A stretch of 40,619 nucleotides of DNA from Lachnospiraceae bacterium (GCA_017561085.1 JAFZDQ010000123.1:1-40619), one strand, 5' to 3'. Positions 7,792-16,207 are shown, numbered from the stretch's first letter. The notes: a model not told the origin generated them from the sequence alone. A program made the numbers and translations.

Positions 7792-9360
7792 CTATTTTCG
7801 TCCGCCGTTTATCACGACTTCACTTAACATAAAAATAAATTTACTGTCCGTTTCAAACTGCTTCATCAGGCCCAATGTGCCTGCTGCCTGCTCATAACCG
7901 CGCTCGCCGGTATTTTCCACATAACTGATGGCCTTCGCATTTCTACCCAGAAAATAATGCAGATGGTCCTCTATCACCGTTTCATATTCATGATTGGAAA
8001 TAATATAATTAACCACCGCCAGATACATCATATCCGAAAGCAGCTCCATATTATTATCCTGGGCTTCATTTCCTTTCGTCAAATAAAGGGCCTCTTTGGA
8101 TTCCAAGGAAATCTCTTCCGCGCGGGACATAAGCCTTTCCATAATTTCTTCACAAAGATCGGTCCTTACCCGGTGCTTGGTAGAAAGATAGGTTACGCCC
8201 CCAAGCAAATCCATCTCATCCTCATAAAGATTCTCTTTGTTATTTTGCAAATAGGAGGTTACCTGCTGATGAAAACTCTGCTGCCCCGCTGCACGATACA
8301 GCTCCGCAGCTGCCGCAAACAACATACTGTCCGCCTCTTCTTCATGAAGCAGTGCATGCTTATATGCCCTATCTGCCGCCTTTAAGCAGGTCGTGGCAAA
8401 AGCCGCATCATACTGCTGGTACAAATAACTAAACTTGGCAAGGGCCATGGCAAAGGCCTTCTCCGCCGCCGCACTTGCCGGCTCCACATAAATGTCTGAT
8501 GCCTTACCGGAGGCATCTAGCCCCGGCGTAAACACGGAAATCCCCGCGTAAACCGCTCCCGTTTTTGCATCCTGCATCTTCAACAGCAGGTCTACTTCAT
8601 ATTTGATTTCATCCAGTAAATCCGGAATTTCGTTTCCGCTTTCCGGTATCCCCATATCATCCGTAAAGGCTTTCGGATAGAGCTCATAGGAAAGGCACAT
8701 TCTGGCAATCGCACCGGATGCCGCGACCACACTTTTCTGGCCCTTTTCATCCTGATGCCAACCTCCGGTCACATCCATACTGACCGAAATATCTTCTACC
8801 AAAACAGCATTTCCGATGTGGCAGGCATTATGGGCCGCACTTCCCGCAAAGGCTTCCGTCAGGGTCATCCCGCACCTGTTATAATAATACTGCTTACAGG
8901 CCTCCCGGAACATATCATCATAGATATTCTCCTCTATCATAAAGGAATAAGACCTGCCCAAAATGGGAGCTTCTATGTAATAGGTCCCTTCCGCCTTTAC
9001 TTGCGAAAAGTCCCCATAACTTATATATTCATCCTTCGCCTTGTCATATACCTCTTCATCCGGTCTCCCGATAAATACAATTTCACCGGTTTCTTCCTTA
9101 ATCACATGAAAAACATGGGGAATCTCTTTCCCTTGAAAAACCGCCTTCTTCGTACCGGTGGGCAAATAACCCAGTTGATTGACCAAAATCCCGGGAATAC
9201 TCTCCGGCACTTCGTAAGAAATTACCGGCTCTTCTTCCATACTGGTAATGTTTTCTTCACCCGGCACCTTGGGTTCCACCGCCGTGGCGGCAGGTACCTT
9301 CCCGCATCCGGAAAAAAGCAGCAGACAAAGCAGAATCACCGGCAGTTTGACTTTTTTCAA
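7792..9360 (-). CDS. Degenerate GH9-like lipoprotein (CelD-type Ig domain plus altered family 9 domain)
   Basis: A 522-residue predicted lipoprotein with a signal peptide ending in the lipobox LFSGC (Cys near residue 19). An N-terminal cellulase Ig-like domain follows (GILVNQLGYLP onward, around 58-135), then a GH9-like (alpha/alpha)6 domain (around 145-520). GH9 landmarks remain: DVTGGW near 197, EIPDLLDEIKYEVDLLLKMQD near 245-265, and LGRNAKAISYV near 468. The tract after GGW reads HQDEKGQK instead of YDAGDYGK, so both catalytic-base aspartates are replaced. No PHHR-type motif is seen; the late NE(V) glutamate region survives only as SEVVING. Activity is therefore doubtful, and binding or scaffolding at the wall is an inference. 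TTG at 9360 has GGAGG at 6 nt; the ATG two codons earlier abuts the ribosome binding site. First gene of the ddl-murF operon. Confidence 0.72.
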   Translation of the reverse strand: MKKVKLPVILLCLLLFSGCGKVPAATAVEPKVPGEENITSMEEEPVISYEVPESIPGILVNQLGYLPTGTKKAVFQGKEIPHVFHVIKEETGEIVFIGRPDEEVYDKAKDEYISYGDFSQVKAEGTYYIEAPILGRSYSFMIEENIYDDMFREACKQYYYNRCGMTLTEAFAGSAAHNACHIGNAVLVEDISVSMDVTGGWHQDEKGQKSVVAASGAIARMCLSYELYPKAFTDDMGIPESGNEIPDLLDEIKYEVDLLLKMQDAKTGAVYAGISVFTPGLDASGKASDIYVEPASAAAEKAFAMALAKFSYLYQQYDAAFATTCLKAADRAYKHALLHEEEADSMLFAAAAELYRAAGQQSFHQQVTSYLQNNKENLYEDEMDLLGGVTYLSTKHRVRTDLCEEIMERLMSRAEEISLESKEALYLTKGNEAQDNNMELLSDMMYLAVVNYIISNHEYETVIEDHLHYFLGRNAKAISYVENTGERGYEQAAGTLGLMKQFETDSKFIFMLSEVVINGGRK

Positions 9361-9399
9361 AATCATTCCTCCTTAGGGCATTATCATCCACTATGAATG

Positions 9400-9428
9400 A
9401 TTATACCTTTTTTCCCACGTAAGGTAAA
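9400..9428 (-). promoter_or_regulatory. Promoter of the GH9-like/ddl/murF operon
   Basis: TTTACC (9428-9423), 17 nt, TATAAT (9405-9400) on the minus strand. Transcription would begin about 35 nt before the TTG start. Confidence 0.65.
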
Positions 9429-9466
9429 GTAAATGATTCATCCGTAACCTGATTTTTAACTTATGA

Positions 9467-10507
9467 CTATTCATGCAGTCTGGTCATAGGATTTAAAGCT
9501 TCCCCGTCTTTGGTCAACATAAAGTATACATTGGTTCCTTCTAAGCTGTAATACTTAGTGGGCGCCGCTACTTCAGCAATCAAATCCCCCATTGCTACAT
9601 AGCTTCCTTCCGTAACCAGAATATTCTGCAGCTGGCCATAGGTAATCTCGTAACCGTTTCCCAAATCCATTTTTACCGCGTTTCCGATTTGGGCATCATA
9701 AAATACGCTTGTCACTTTGCCTGCTGCCGCTGCGGTTACCATGTCACCTTCATTTGCCGCAATCACAATGGCAGGATTGTATTTGTACTGGTCTAAAGTC
9801 TTAAAATAAATGGTTTCATCCATGCTGTAATTGATGAGCACATTTCCCACAATAGGCCATACCAGGGTATCCTCTTCCCCAAAGGAAAGGGTGGGCTGCA
9901 TGGCTGTGGAAATGGCCTGTTCGCCGCTGGTGGTATCTTCCACAAAAACATCATCCATTACGGCACCGGAGCTTGCTGTTTCTGCAGCTGTTTCCTCTGC
10001 CGCCGCTTCTTCTGCGGTTTCTTCTGCAGATGTAGCAGCAGAAGTTGCTTCACCGGCACCTTCTGTTATCACATCTTCCATAGCGGCTGCTTTTGCCTCT
10101 GCAGATTCCGCCTCTGTCAGTTCCGCTCCCGTTTCCTTTTGTGAATTCGCAGCGGAATTATCCTGCGGCAGCTCTGCCTTCGCTCCCGTTACACCCTCTG
10201 ACATGCTTACACTTCCGGATTCATCGGGATTTTCTACCTTAGTGGAATTGGTCTCCTGGAAGTAAGGATCATAATCCAAATCATCAGAAAAACCGGCCTT
10301 GGCCCCTTCCATCATTCCATTGTTTTCTTCTCCGTCTACAACAATTTCTGATTCAATGGTACTTAAATCCACCACATTATCCTCCGGATTATCCGAATCG
10401 GAACCAAGCCAGATTCCTGTGGCCGTAAGAGTTCCCAAAATCACTACGGAAGATACCGCCATCACGATACGTTCTTTTGAAAATACACTTCTTTTTCTTC
10501 TTCTCAT
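9467..10507 (-). CDS. Membrane-anchored protein with degenerate LytM/M23 domain (SpoIIQ-like)
   Basis: A 346-residue protein: basic N-terminus, one membrane helix (around residues 15-34), a long extracellular Ala/Glu-rich linker (around 100-200), and a C-terminal M23/LytM beta-fold (around 215-346; LVWPIVGNVLINYS, AAAAGKVTSVF, LGNGYEITYGQL). Active M23 enzymes carry HxxxD and HxH zinc ligands. The equivalent positions here read NPAIV instead of HxGID, YGQL instead of YAHL, and NVYFM instead of HLHFE, so zinc binding and peptidase activity should be lost. Topology and degeneracy resemble the sporulation channel protein SpoIIQ, but there is no sporulation gene next to it, so that name is tentative. 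GGAGAG lies 7 nt before the ATG. It is upstream of, and separated by a promoter from, the wall operon. Confidence 0.7.
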   Translation of the reverse strand: MRRRKRSVFSKERIVMAVSSVVILGTLTATGIWLGSDSDNPEDNVVDLSTIESEIVVDGEENNGMMEGAKAGFSDDLDYDPYFQETNSTKVENPDESGSVSMSEGVTGAKAELPQDNSAANSQKETGAELTEAESAEAKAAAMEDVITEGAGEATSAATSAEETAEEAAAEETAAETASSGAVMDDVFVEDTTSGEQAISTAMQPTLSFGEEDTLVWPIVGNVLINYSMDETIYFKTLDQYKYNPAIVIAANEGDMVTAAAAGKVTSVFYDAQIGNAVKMDLGNGYEITYGQLQNILVTEGSYVAMGDLIAEVAAPTKYYSLEGTNVYFMLTKDGEALNPMTRLHE

Positions 10508-10616
10508 CTCTATCTCTCCAATCTTCTTTTTCCTGATTTATCAATTTACTTCTGTTTATTTGAAGTTTTTCTTTATGGATAGTTTTGCCCTTTTTGGCAT
10601 CTTTATTCAAAAAAAT

Positions 10617-10674
10617 CCCGATTAAAATTTTCCGCCGTTCTAATCCTCTTTCAAGACGAAATATTTTAATCGGG
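10617..10674. terminator. Terminator after the PD-(D/E)XK nuclease gene
   Basis: CCCGATTAAAAT (10617-10628) pairs with ATTTTAATCGGG (10663-10674) over a 34-nt loop. T tracts follow on both strands. On the minus strand it lies 46 nt past the nuclease stop. Confidence 0.75.
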
Positions 10675-10719
10675 TTTTTATTTTATGAACTATTTTAAAT
10701 TACTGACAACATATCATGC

Positions 10720-11820
10720 CTATGACATGCGTAAGAAGTCGCTGATTTTTTGTTTATCATAATCAGGCGCTGTTTTAAGTACCGCATCATAGATTCTCTG
10801 AATCACGGCAGGTTCTTCTTCCAATTCCTCCGCTATAGTGGATACATCTTTATTCTTCTGCATTTTACGACATATCTGTTCGATTAACTTATTCACTTCT
10901 CCGATTTCCAGTCCCCTTTCCAGTCCCTTCATAATGCCGCGTTCTTCAATCGCATCACTTAAATTACACATCCTGCTCATTCCCTCCTTTACGGCTTTGG
11001 TGGTTTCTATCTGATATTCCTGATTTAATATATTTTCTTTTTCCTGATAGTTTAATTCTTCCGAAAAAATAGTTCCCAGAAGCCCGTGCAACGGTGATTC
11101 CTTCCTTAAATAACTTTCGCCATTAACACATATCATCACAGCAGACATCAAATCATATCTGGGATTCCCCTTCATCTCGCCTACGATATTTTCCGGCTTG
11201 ATACTATAGTTTGTAATCGTATCTGCCAGATAATCCGGCGCATTCATGCAAATCCAGATAGAATATACCTTCTTGATGTTGTCATAATTATCAGCGGTAA
11301 ACTCAGTATCCAGCTGGGCCGAAAGCATACGTGCGCAATAAAACAGTGCCCGTGTCACCAGGTCATATCCCGGATAAAAGTTCTTCTGCAGCTCAATGTT
11401 GACAATGATTTTAATTCTTTCACCGGATGGTACCAGAAGATAAAACCTCACATCATAGGTCACCACACCTTCGTTAGGGACGTTATCTTCCGTAGAAATT
11501 CCTGTGACAGCGGCAGTTTCATACCTTCTGTCTGATGTAGTTTCCACATGTCCTATGTCTTCTAAGGTGCGGGCATTTCCTGAAACATTCCGTTTTACAA
11601 CGCCCGGATAAACCGGCATGGTGGCCACCTCCGGCTCTCCTTCAATACAGTTCCTGATTTCTTCGATGCTATAGTCCTTCAGTTCCTTGATGGTGTACTT
11701 GGCTATCCAGGAAAGAATCGTCCTATCACTGATAATTCTTTTGGCGTAGGTATCGTACTGCGCCTTTACATCGGCGGTTTCCATGCTCCGCCCCAGATAA
11801 TTTTTCTCTTTATAATTCAC
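10720..11820 (-). CDS. Rpn-family/PD-(D/E)XK nuclease family putative transposase
   Basis: A 366-residue protein of the PD-(D/E)XK group often annotated as a recombination-promoting nuclease or nuclease-family transposase. The catalytic core is visible as YDVRFYLLVP (Asp, around residue 124) followed by IIVNIELQKNFYPGYDL (the ExQ form of the ExK motif, around 137-153). The C-terminal half is helical and charged, with EERGIMKGLERGLEIGEVN near 287-305, as seen in this family. Such proteins occur in many copies in Lachnospiraceae genomes; no terminal repeats mark it as an intact insertion sequence here. The start is either the GTG at 11820 (GAGGG only 3 nt away) or the ATG 12 codons later; I keep the longer form without conviction. 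It has a promoter at 12033-12061 and a structured leader of about 200 nt. Confidence 0.8.
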   Translation of the reverse strand: MNYKEKNYLGRSMETADVKAQYDTYAKRIISDRTILSWIAKYTIKELKDYSIEEIRNCIEGEPEVATMPVYPGVVKRNVSGNARTLEDIGHVETTSDRRYETAAVTGISTEDNVPNEGVVTYDVRFYLLVPSGERIKIIVNIELQKNFYPGYDLVTRALFYCARMLSAQLDTEFTADNYDNIKKVYSIWICMNAPDYLADTITNYSIKPENIVGEMKGNPRYDLMSAVMICVNGESYLRKESPLHGLLGTIFSEELNYQEKENILNQEYQIETTKAVKEGMSRMCNLSDAIEERGIMKGLERGLEIGEVNKLIEQICRKMQKNKDVSTIAEELEEEPAVIQRIYDAVLKTAPDYDKQKISDFLRMS

Positions 11821-11954
11821 TGTCCCTCACTTTCCCTGCGTAAGCAGAAAGACTTCTGTAATCACAGAGATTGAGGTTACCTTATTATAGCAGACCTTCC
11901 CTGTCATTACTACAATCATTTAGTTGTTTGTTAAAAATGTTTGTTTGAAATTTA

Positions 11955-12024
11955 GGGCGATTTGCCCGATAGAATACCAAATGGTATTTGAAATTTCCGG
12001 GATGAGGCAGAACGGTTCATCCCG
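11955..12024 (-). other. Three successive hairpins in the nuclease gene leader
   Basis: Three inverted repeats follow one another: GGGC-GATTT-GCCC (11955-11967), AATACC-AAAT-GGTATT (11973-11988) and CGGGATGA...TCATCCCG (11998-12024). A direct repeat TTTGAAATTT occurs at 11944-11953 and 11987-11996. None has a T run, so they are not obvious terminators. The third begins within about 2 nt of the predicted transcript start. Confidence 0.55.
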
Positions 12025-12032
12025 ATTGATTT

Positions 12033-12061
12033 ACTATAGCACGAATGATAAATATCAGCAA
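12033..12061 (-). promoter_or_regulatory. Promoter of the nuclease gene
   Basis: TTGCTG (12061-12056), 17 nt, TATAGT (12038-12033) on the minus strand. The rest of the 392-nt gap 11821-12212 holds the hairpins described separately, an inverted repeat at 12106-12165, and no recognisable gene. Confidence 0.55.
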
Positions 12062-12105
12062 TTGTGAAAAGTGCCGAAAAAGTATCCAATTACCGCCCTA
12101 AAAGA

Positions 12106-12165
12106 AAACTGCACCACTTAAGTCATATCCCAACTTTACAGGACCCAACTCAAATCGTGCAGTTT
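12106..12165 (-). repeat. Inverted repeat AAACTGCAC/GTGCAGTTT, possible terminator or element end
   Basis: AAACTGCAC (12106-12114) and GTGCAGTTT (12157-12165) flank 42 nt. On the minus strand the second arm is followed by TTTTCTTTT, so it could end the transcript of the calcium-loop gene that stops at 12213. The inner sequence contains no gene. Confidence 0.4.
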
Positions 12166-12212
12166 AAAAAAGACTATAATTTTAACGTATCAAAGACTCT
12201 AAGTTCCGGCTC

Positions 12213-13355
12213 TTAACCGGCCTGATTATATTTGGCTACATCCACATGCTGGATGGTGCCCGCTCCTCCGTTTTCATAAAGGAAAAAGCCTGTTTTTCGA
12301 ATCATTCCTTTCAGGGAATTATCCTGATTTGTCAAAGAAAAATCCGTGGATGCATTCTTAAGCGCGATTGCCCCTACTCCTTTTTCCAAAAGGGAATAAA
12401 GCCGGCGGTTGCCATTTTCATCCAATACCCAGATTTTCAGTTTGGCAAAAACAGAATCCGCTTCATCAATAAAACCGTTTCCGTCCTCATCATAAGCGGC
12501 AAGGTCTGCAAATCCGTCTCCCGATTTGGTGCCGAACAGCTCTGAGCCGTCATTAATCACACCGTCACCGTTTCCATCCAGTGCCAGATAACCGCTGCCT
12601 GCTGCCAGTTCATTCACTTCGTCAATTACGCCGTCCGCATCAATATCAAAGAAAAAGGTCTGATCGGTCATTTCCGCAATATTACCATCCAAATTAATCA
12701 CAAGGGGATCCGTAAGAGATGCCTGGGCCACAAAATAATTTTCTTCATAATATTCCCGGAAACTGCGGCTCATCTCTACATTTAAGTTAAAGTCCAGTTC
12801 CCTGCCGTCCGCACATTTTACACATCCCTTTGTGGTAAATGTGGTACTTTCCGTCTCTTCGTAGTAATACTGTCTGCCAAAGGAAAAGGTTGTCATTTCC
12901 GCAGATACCGCTTTGCCTTCACTAAGGAACTGTGCGCCACTGCCTGCATTACCTTCTGCTGCGCCATCCTCACCATTTTCTTCTCCATACCCATACCGTT
13001 CTCTTCTCGAAGGAAAAAAGAGCTCCATCAGGAAATTCAGACACTGTTGTCTGATATCACGATACTGCTTTTCCGTTTCCTCAAGGTCAATGGTACGGAT
13101 ATTTCTATTCCGCGCTTTTTCTAACTTCGCACGCATTTCTTCCATGGTTTTTTCCACGAAATTGCCGGAGGTTTTTCCTTCCTTTACCTGCGATTCCTCT
13201 TCCCCCTCCGGTGATAAAAGGTTGCCAAAAAGACCGCCGGTTCCGTCCGCAAGGGTCTTTTTACTATGTGTCATGGTTACTTTCGTTTCTCTGGTTGCTT
13301 TCACAGAGTATCTTCGTTCGGATTCCATTCCTATTATGCTGGAATCAATTCTCAT
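12213..13355 (-). CDS. Calcium-loop (RTX/EF-hand-type) protein of unknown function
   Basis: A 380-residue protein without signal peptide or membrane helix. The N-terminal 115 residues are charged and probably helical (MRIDSSIIGMESERRYS, then EETEKQYRDIRQQCLNFLMELFFPS). The C-terminal part (around 215-370) matches the DPLVINLDGN...FFFDIDADG...DGNGDGVINDGSELFG...YDEDGNGFIDEAD pattern known from C-terminal parts of large RTX-type proteins, with at least three DxDxDG-like calcium loops. Here that module stands alone on a small cytosolic-looking protein. AAGGAGG lies 4 nt before the ATG. It is preceded by a sigma-D-type promoter about 170 nt upstream and two leader hairpins, which hints at co-expression with motility genes. 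No specific function can be assigned. Confidence 0.7.
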   Translation of the reverse strand: MRIDSSIIGMESERRYSVKATRETKVTMTHSKKTLADGTGGLFGNLLSPEGEEESQVKEGKTSGNFVEKTMEEMRAKLEKARNRNIRTIDLEETEKQYRDIRQQCLNFLMELFFPSRRERYGYGEENGEDGAAEGNAGSGAQFLSEGKAVSAEMTTFSFGRQYYYEETESTTFTTKGCVKCADGRELDFNLNVEMSRSFREYYEENYFVAQASLTDPLVINLDGNIAEMTDQTFFFDIDADGVIDEVNELAAGSGYLALDGNGDGVINDGSELFGTKSGDGFADLAAYDEDGNGFIDEADSVFAKLKIWVLDENGNRRLYSLLEKGVGAIALKNASTDFSLTNQDNSLKGMIRKTGFFLYENGGAGTIQHVDVAKYNQAG

Positions 13356-13410
13356 TTAGCCTCCTTTGCTGTTTAACCCTTTCTTCTCTGATATCAATTA
13401 AGTGCACGGG

Positions 13411-13465
13411 AAACAAAAACGGATGGTATTTTTAACAGCATCACTCGCTTTAAAATACCATCCGT
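13411..13465 (-). terminator. Strong hairpin with T tract: hydratase terminator or attenuator of the calcium-loop gene
   Basis: ACGGATGGTATTTT (13419-13432) and AAAATACCATCCGT (13452-13465) form a perfect 14-bp stem over a 19-nt loop. On the minus strand it runs into CCGTTTTTGTTT. It lies 106 nt past the hydratase stop and also 3' of the sigma-D-type promoter, so it sits inside the calcium-loop gene leader. Confidence 0.8.
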
Positions 13466-13483
13466 GGCTAAACTTTGTCATAT

Positions 13484-13514
13484 GGACACATACATCCGGC
13501 CGAGATGTGTGTCC
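13484..13514 (-). other. Second leader hairpin upstream of the calcium-loop gene
   Basis: GGACACAT...ATGTGTGTCC form an imperfect stem. On the minus strand it would begin within a few nucleotides of the transcript start predicted from the sigma-D-type promoter. It has no T tract. Confidence 0.5.
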
Positions 13515-13525
13515 CTGTACTTAGT

Positions 13526-13552
13526 ATATCGGACACTTTATGAAATTCTTTA
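13526..13552 (-). promoter_or_regulatory. Sigma-D (flagellar sigma) type promoter for the calcium-loop gene
   Basis: On the minus strand, TAAA (13552-13549), 15 nt, TCCGATAT (13533-13526). The known sigma-D pattern is TAAA-N14-16-GCCGATAT, so this matches all of it but one base. It lies between the hydratase stop and the calcium-loop gene. Confidence 0.6.
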
Positions 13553-13570
13553 GCCTGTAATTTGCAAAGA

Positions 13571-15913
13571 TTATTTCACCCTGTTGTAATTAATCAGACA
13601 ACCGTCAAGAATAATCTGTCTTTCTTCATTGGTCAGTTCGCCAAGTCTTACGGTAAACTCAGTCATAGCGTTTTCGCCAACCATATAACCCTTGATTTCT
13701 TCCGCTTTTTCTTCTACTGCCTTACGGATACCGGGGAAGAATAAATAATCTTTATTCTTGAAAGGAAGTTCTCCTTCTTCAATGAGGAAGGGAAGCATAC
13801 CCCAGTTAATTAAGTTGGAACGGTATCTCTTGGTGGCGTATTCATTGGCAATATTTGCCCATCCGCCAAGCACCTTCTGACAGGATGCTGCCTGCTCACG
13901 GGCAGAACCGTCACCGGGCTTTACAGCAAAAATGGTGGAACCAAAGCCTAATGTACGAGGCTTTCCGACTTCTGCATTCTGACTAAAGGATGTTGCAACA
14001 ATTTCCGGGAATTCCGGGAACTTAGTAGAGATTGCATCAAACACTTTTTTCAATTCCAGTTCCGGACAAGCTTCTCCGGGACATTTACCTTCCATTACTG
14101 CTTCCTGCGCCGCACGGACTTCCTTCGCAAGGCCTACATACGCAGGGTCTTTTCTGGATAAAGTAAACTCTGCAAGTCCCAGAGGATTGGAACGGTAAGA
14201 GGAGGTTTCACCGGAAGGAATCAATTCGTCCGTCGTGGTAACAGGGTCGTGAATTTCGGATACTACACGAAGTACCAGATTTTCAGGAAGTTCTGTCATT
14301 GCCGGCCAGTCCTTGATATTGGGACCAAACTGGATTTCCACAGAAGAATCTGCCACGCCCTTGGAATCAAATACGCGGTTTTCATAAATCTTAGAATCAA
14401 AATGATATTTGTACTTACCGATATTTCCGTCAAACTCGGTTGCAGGTGTAAGAACGCCCTTGTTCGCTGCCGTAGCTGCGATGGAACGTGCATCCATCAG
14501 TGCCACAGACGCAATCTGTCCGCTCTGGAGCTTACTTCCTTCACGGTTCGGGAAGTTACGGGTTGAGTGACGGATACTGAATGCATTGTTAGCAGGTGTA
14601 TCACCGGCACCGAAGCAAGGTCCGCAGAATGCAGTCTTCAGAACCGCACCGGTTTCCATCAGTGTCGCTGCACAGCCGTTCTTAATCAGTTCCATATAAA
14701 CAGGCATGGATGCAGGATATACGCTTAAGGTAAATCCGTCTGCACCAATGTAGCTGCCCTTCATAATGTCTGCTGCCGCACAAATATTTTCAAAGCCACC
14801 GCCGGCACAGCCTGCGATGATACCCTGGTCTACCATCAGCTTGCCGTTTACTACTTTGTTCTTTAAAGTATAATCAACAGCGCCGTCAAGGGAAACCATT
14901 GCCTTCTTTTCTACATCATCCAGAATATCCAGGAGATTTGCGTTTAATTCTTCAATGGTATAGGTATTGCTGGGATGGAAAGGCATTGCAATCATGGGTT
15001 TTACCTTGGAAAGGTCAATCATAATCATGCCGTCATAATATGCTACATCCGCAGGATTTAATTCTTTGTACTCTTCACTTCTGCCGTGAATATCATAGAA
15101 TTCTTTAATTTCATCATCTGTTTTCCAGATAGAGGATAAACAGGTTGTCTCTGTGGTCATAACGTCGATACCGATACGGAAATCAGCACTTAAGGAAGCC
15201 ACGCCGGGACCTACGAATTCCATCACTTTATTCTTTACATAACCGTTTGCAAAAACTTCACCGATAATGGCAAGAGCAACGTCCTGCGGACCTACTCCCA
15301 TCATCGGCTCACCGGTTAAATAAACACCAACCACGCCGGGCATATTGATGTCATAAGTCTGGTTTAACAACTGTTTTACAAGTTCGGGACCGCCTTCGCC
15401 CATCGCCATGGTACCAAGTGCACCATAACGGGTATGGGAGTCAGAACCTAAAATCATCTTTCCGCCGCCTGCAAGCATTTCTCTTGCAAACTGATGGATA
15501 ACTGCCTGATGAGGAGGTACATAGACTCCGCCGTATTTTTTCGCACAGCTAAGACCAAACATGTGGTCATCTTCGTTAATGGTTCCGCCTACCGCACAAA
15601 GGGAATTGTGGCAGTTGGTAAGTACATAAGGAACCGGGAATTTCTTAAGACCTGATGCACGTGCAGTCTGGATAATACCCACAAAGGTAATATCATGGCT
15701 GGTCAGCTTATCAAACTTAATTTTCAGTTTGTCCATATTACCGGAGGTATTGTGGGATTCCAAAATACCATAAGCAATGGTACCTTTTTTTGCTGCTTCT
15801 TTGGTTACTTCTTTTCCTGTTTTACTTGCTACGGCTGCAGATGCCTCGGGGCCGTCCGGAATGATTTCCATGCCGCCGATAAGGTATGCACCACCGTTTG
15901 AAACTGATATCAT
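13571..15913 (-). CDS. Aconitase-superfamily hydratase (YbhJ-like)
   Basis: A 780-residue aconitase-superfamily protein, probably a [4Fe-4S] dehydratase in the cytosol. Motifs include [13 protein letters not shown] (around residues 162-174), the first cluster cysteine in IIAGCAGGG (around 383) and the CxxC pair FCGPCFGAG (around 446-449). The substrate arginine loop reads [12 protein letters not shown]. The first cysteine motif differs from the GSCTNS of true aconitases, and the overall pattern is closer to the YbhJ-type hydratases, so aconitate may not be the substrate. The ATG at 15913 has GAGGAGGA 6 nt upstream. It has its own promoter and no metabolic partner gene adjacent, so the pathway is open. 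Confidence 0.82.
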   Translation of the reverse strand: MISVSNGGAYLIGGMEIIPDGPEASAAVASKTGKEVTKEAAKKGTIAYGILESHNTSGNMDKLKIKFDKLTSHDITFVGIIQTARASGLKKFPVPYVLTNCHNSLCAVGGTINEDDHMFGLSCAKKYGGVYVPPHQAVIHQFAREMLAGGGKMILGSDSHTRYGALGTMAMGEGGPELVKQLLNQTYDINMPGVVGVYLTGEPMMGVGPQDVALAIIGEVFANGYVKNKVMEFVGPGVASLSADFRIGIDVMTTETTCLSSIWKTDDEIKEFYDIHGRSEEYKELNPADVAYYDGMIMIDLSKVKPMIAMPFHPSNTYTIEELNANLLDILDDVEKKAMVSLDGAVDYTLKNKVVNGKLMVDQGIIAGCAGGGFENICAAADIMKGSYIGADGFTLSVYPASMPVYMELIKNGCAATLMETGAVLKTAFCGPCFGAGDTPANNAFSIRHSTRNFPNREGSKLQSGQIASVALMDARSIAATAANKGVLTPATEFDGNIGKYKYHFDSKIYENRVFDSKGVADSSVEIQFGPNIKDWPAMTELPENLVLRVVSEIHDPVTTTDELIPSGETSSYRSNPLGLAEFTLSRKDPAYVGLAKEVRAAQEAVMEGKCPGEACPELELKKVFDAISTKFPEFPEIVATSFSQNAEVGKPRTLGFGSTIFAVKPGDGSAREQAASCQKVLGGWANIANEYATKRYRSNLINWGMLPFLIEEGELPFKNKDYLFFPGIRKAVEEKAEEIKGYMVGENAMTEFTVRLGELTNEERQIILDGCLINYNRVK

Positions 15914-15974
15914 AACTGTTCCTCCTCGTAATTTATAAAAATGTATCAATATTTACCTATTCGCAACTTTATAC

Positions 15975-16003
15975 ATTATAGAATAAAACGCAGTGGTTTG
16001 CAA
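15975..16003 (-). promoter_or_regulatory. Promoter of the hydratase gene
   Basis: TTGCAA (16003-15998), 17 nt, TATAAT (15980-15975) on the minus strand; untranslated leader about 55 nt. Confidence 0.75.
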
Positions 16004-16098
16004 TTCCCCGACAAATACTTTTTGCTACATTAACGTAATAAATTGTAAAAACATTTCTACTAAATCATAATTTTAACAAAATAATAGGAAATTAGTAC

Positions 16099-16126
16099 TA
16101 AATCTTTCTTGCTAATCAGCCGATAT
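16099..16126 (+). promoter_or_regulatory. Sigma-D (flagellar sigma) type promoter for the 76-residue gene
   Basis: TAAA (16099-16102), 16 nt, GCCGATAT (16119-16126): a full match to the TAAA-N14-16-GCCGATAT pattern of sigma-D promoters. Transcription would begin near 16133, about 75 nt before the ATG. Confidence 0.65.
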
Positions 16127-16207
16127 ATAAAATAAGAAGAACCGTAGCCTATTCAAATACGCATCCAAGGAGGGATTCACGCAGAAAAAGGATTTACAGG
16201 TATTTTT

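Noticed and set aside
10520-10610. Sigma-F promoter for the M23-like gene (GAATA ... GGCAAAACTA)
   Set aside because: The -10 box fits, but the spacing is only 14 nt and the -35 box is imperfect; not enough to support a forespore assignment.
10720-12165. Complete insertion sequence around the Rpn-like nuclease
   Set aside because: No matching terminal inverted repeats or target duplications flank the gene; the 9-bp repeat at 12106-12165 lies entirely on one side.
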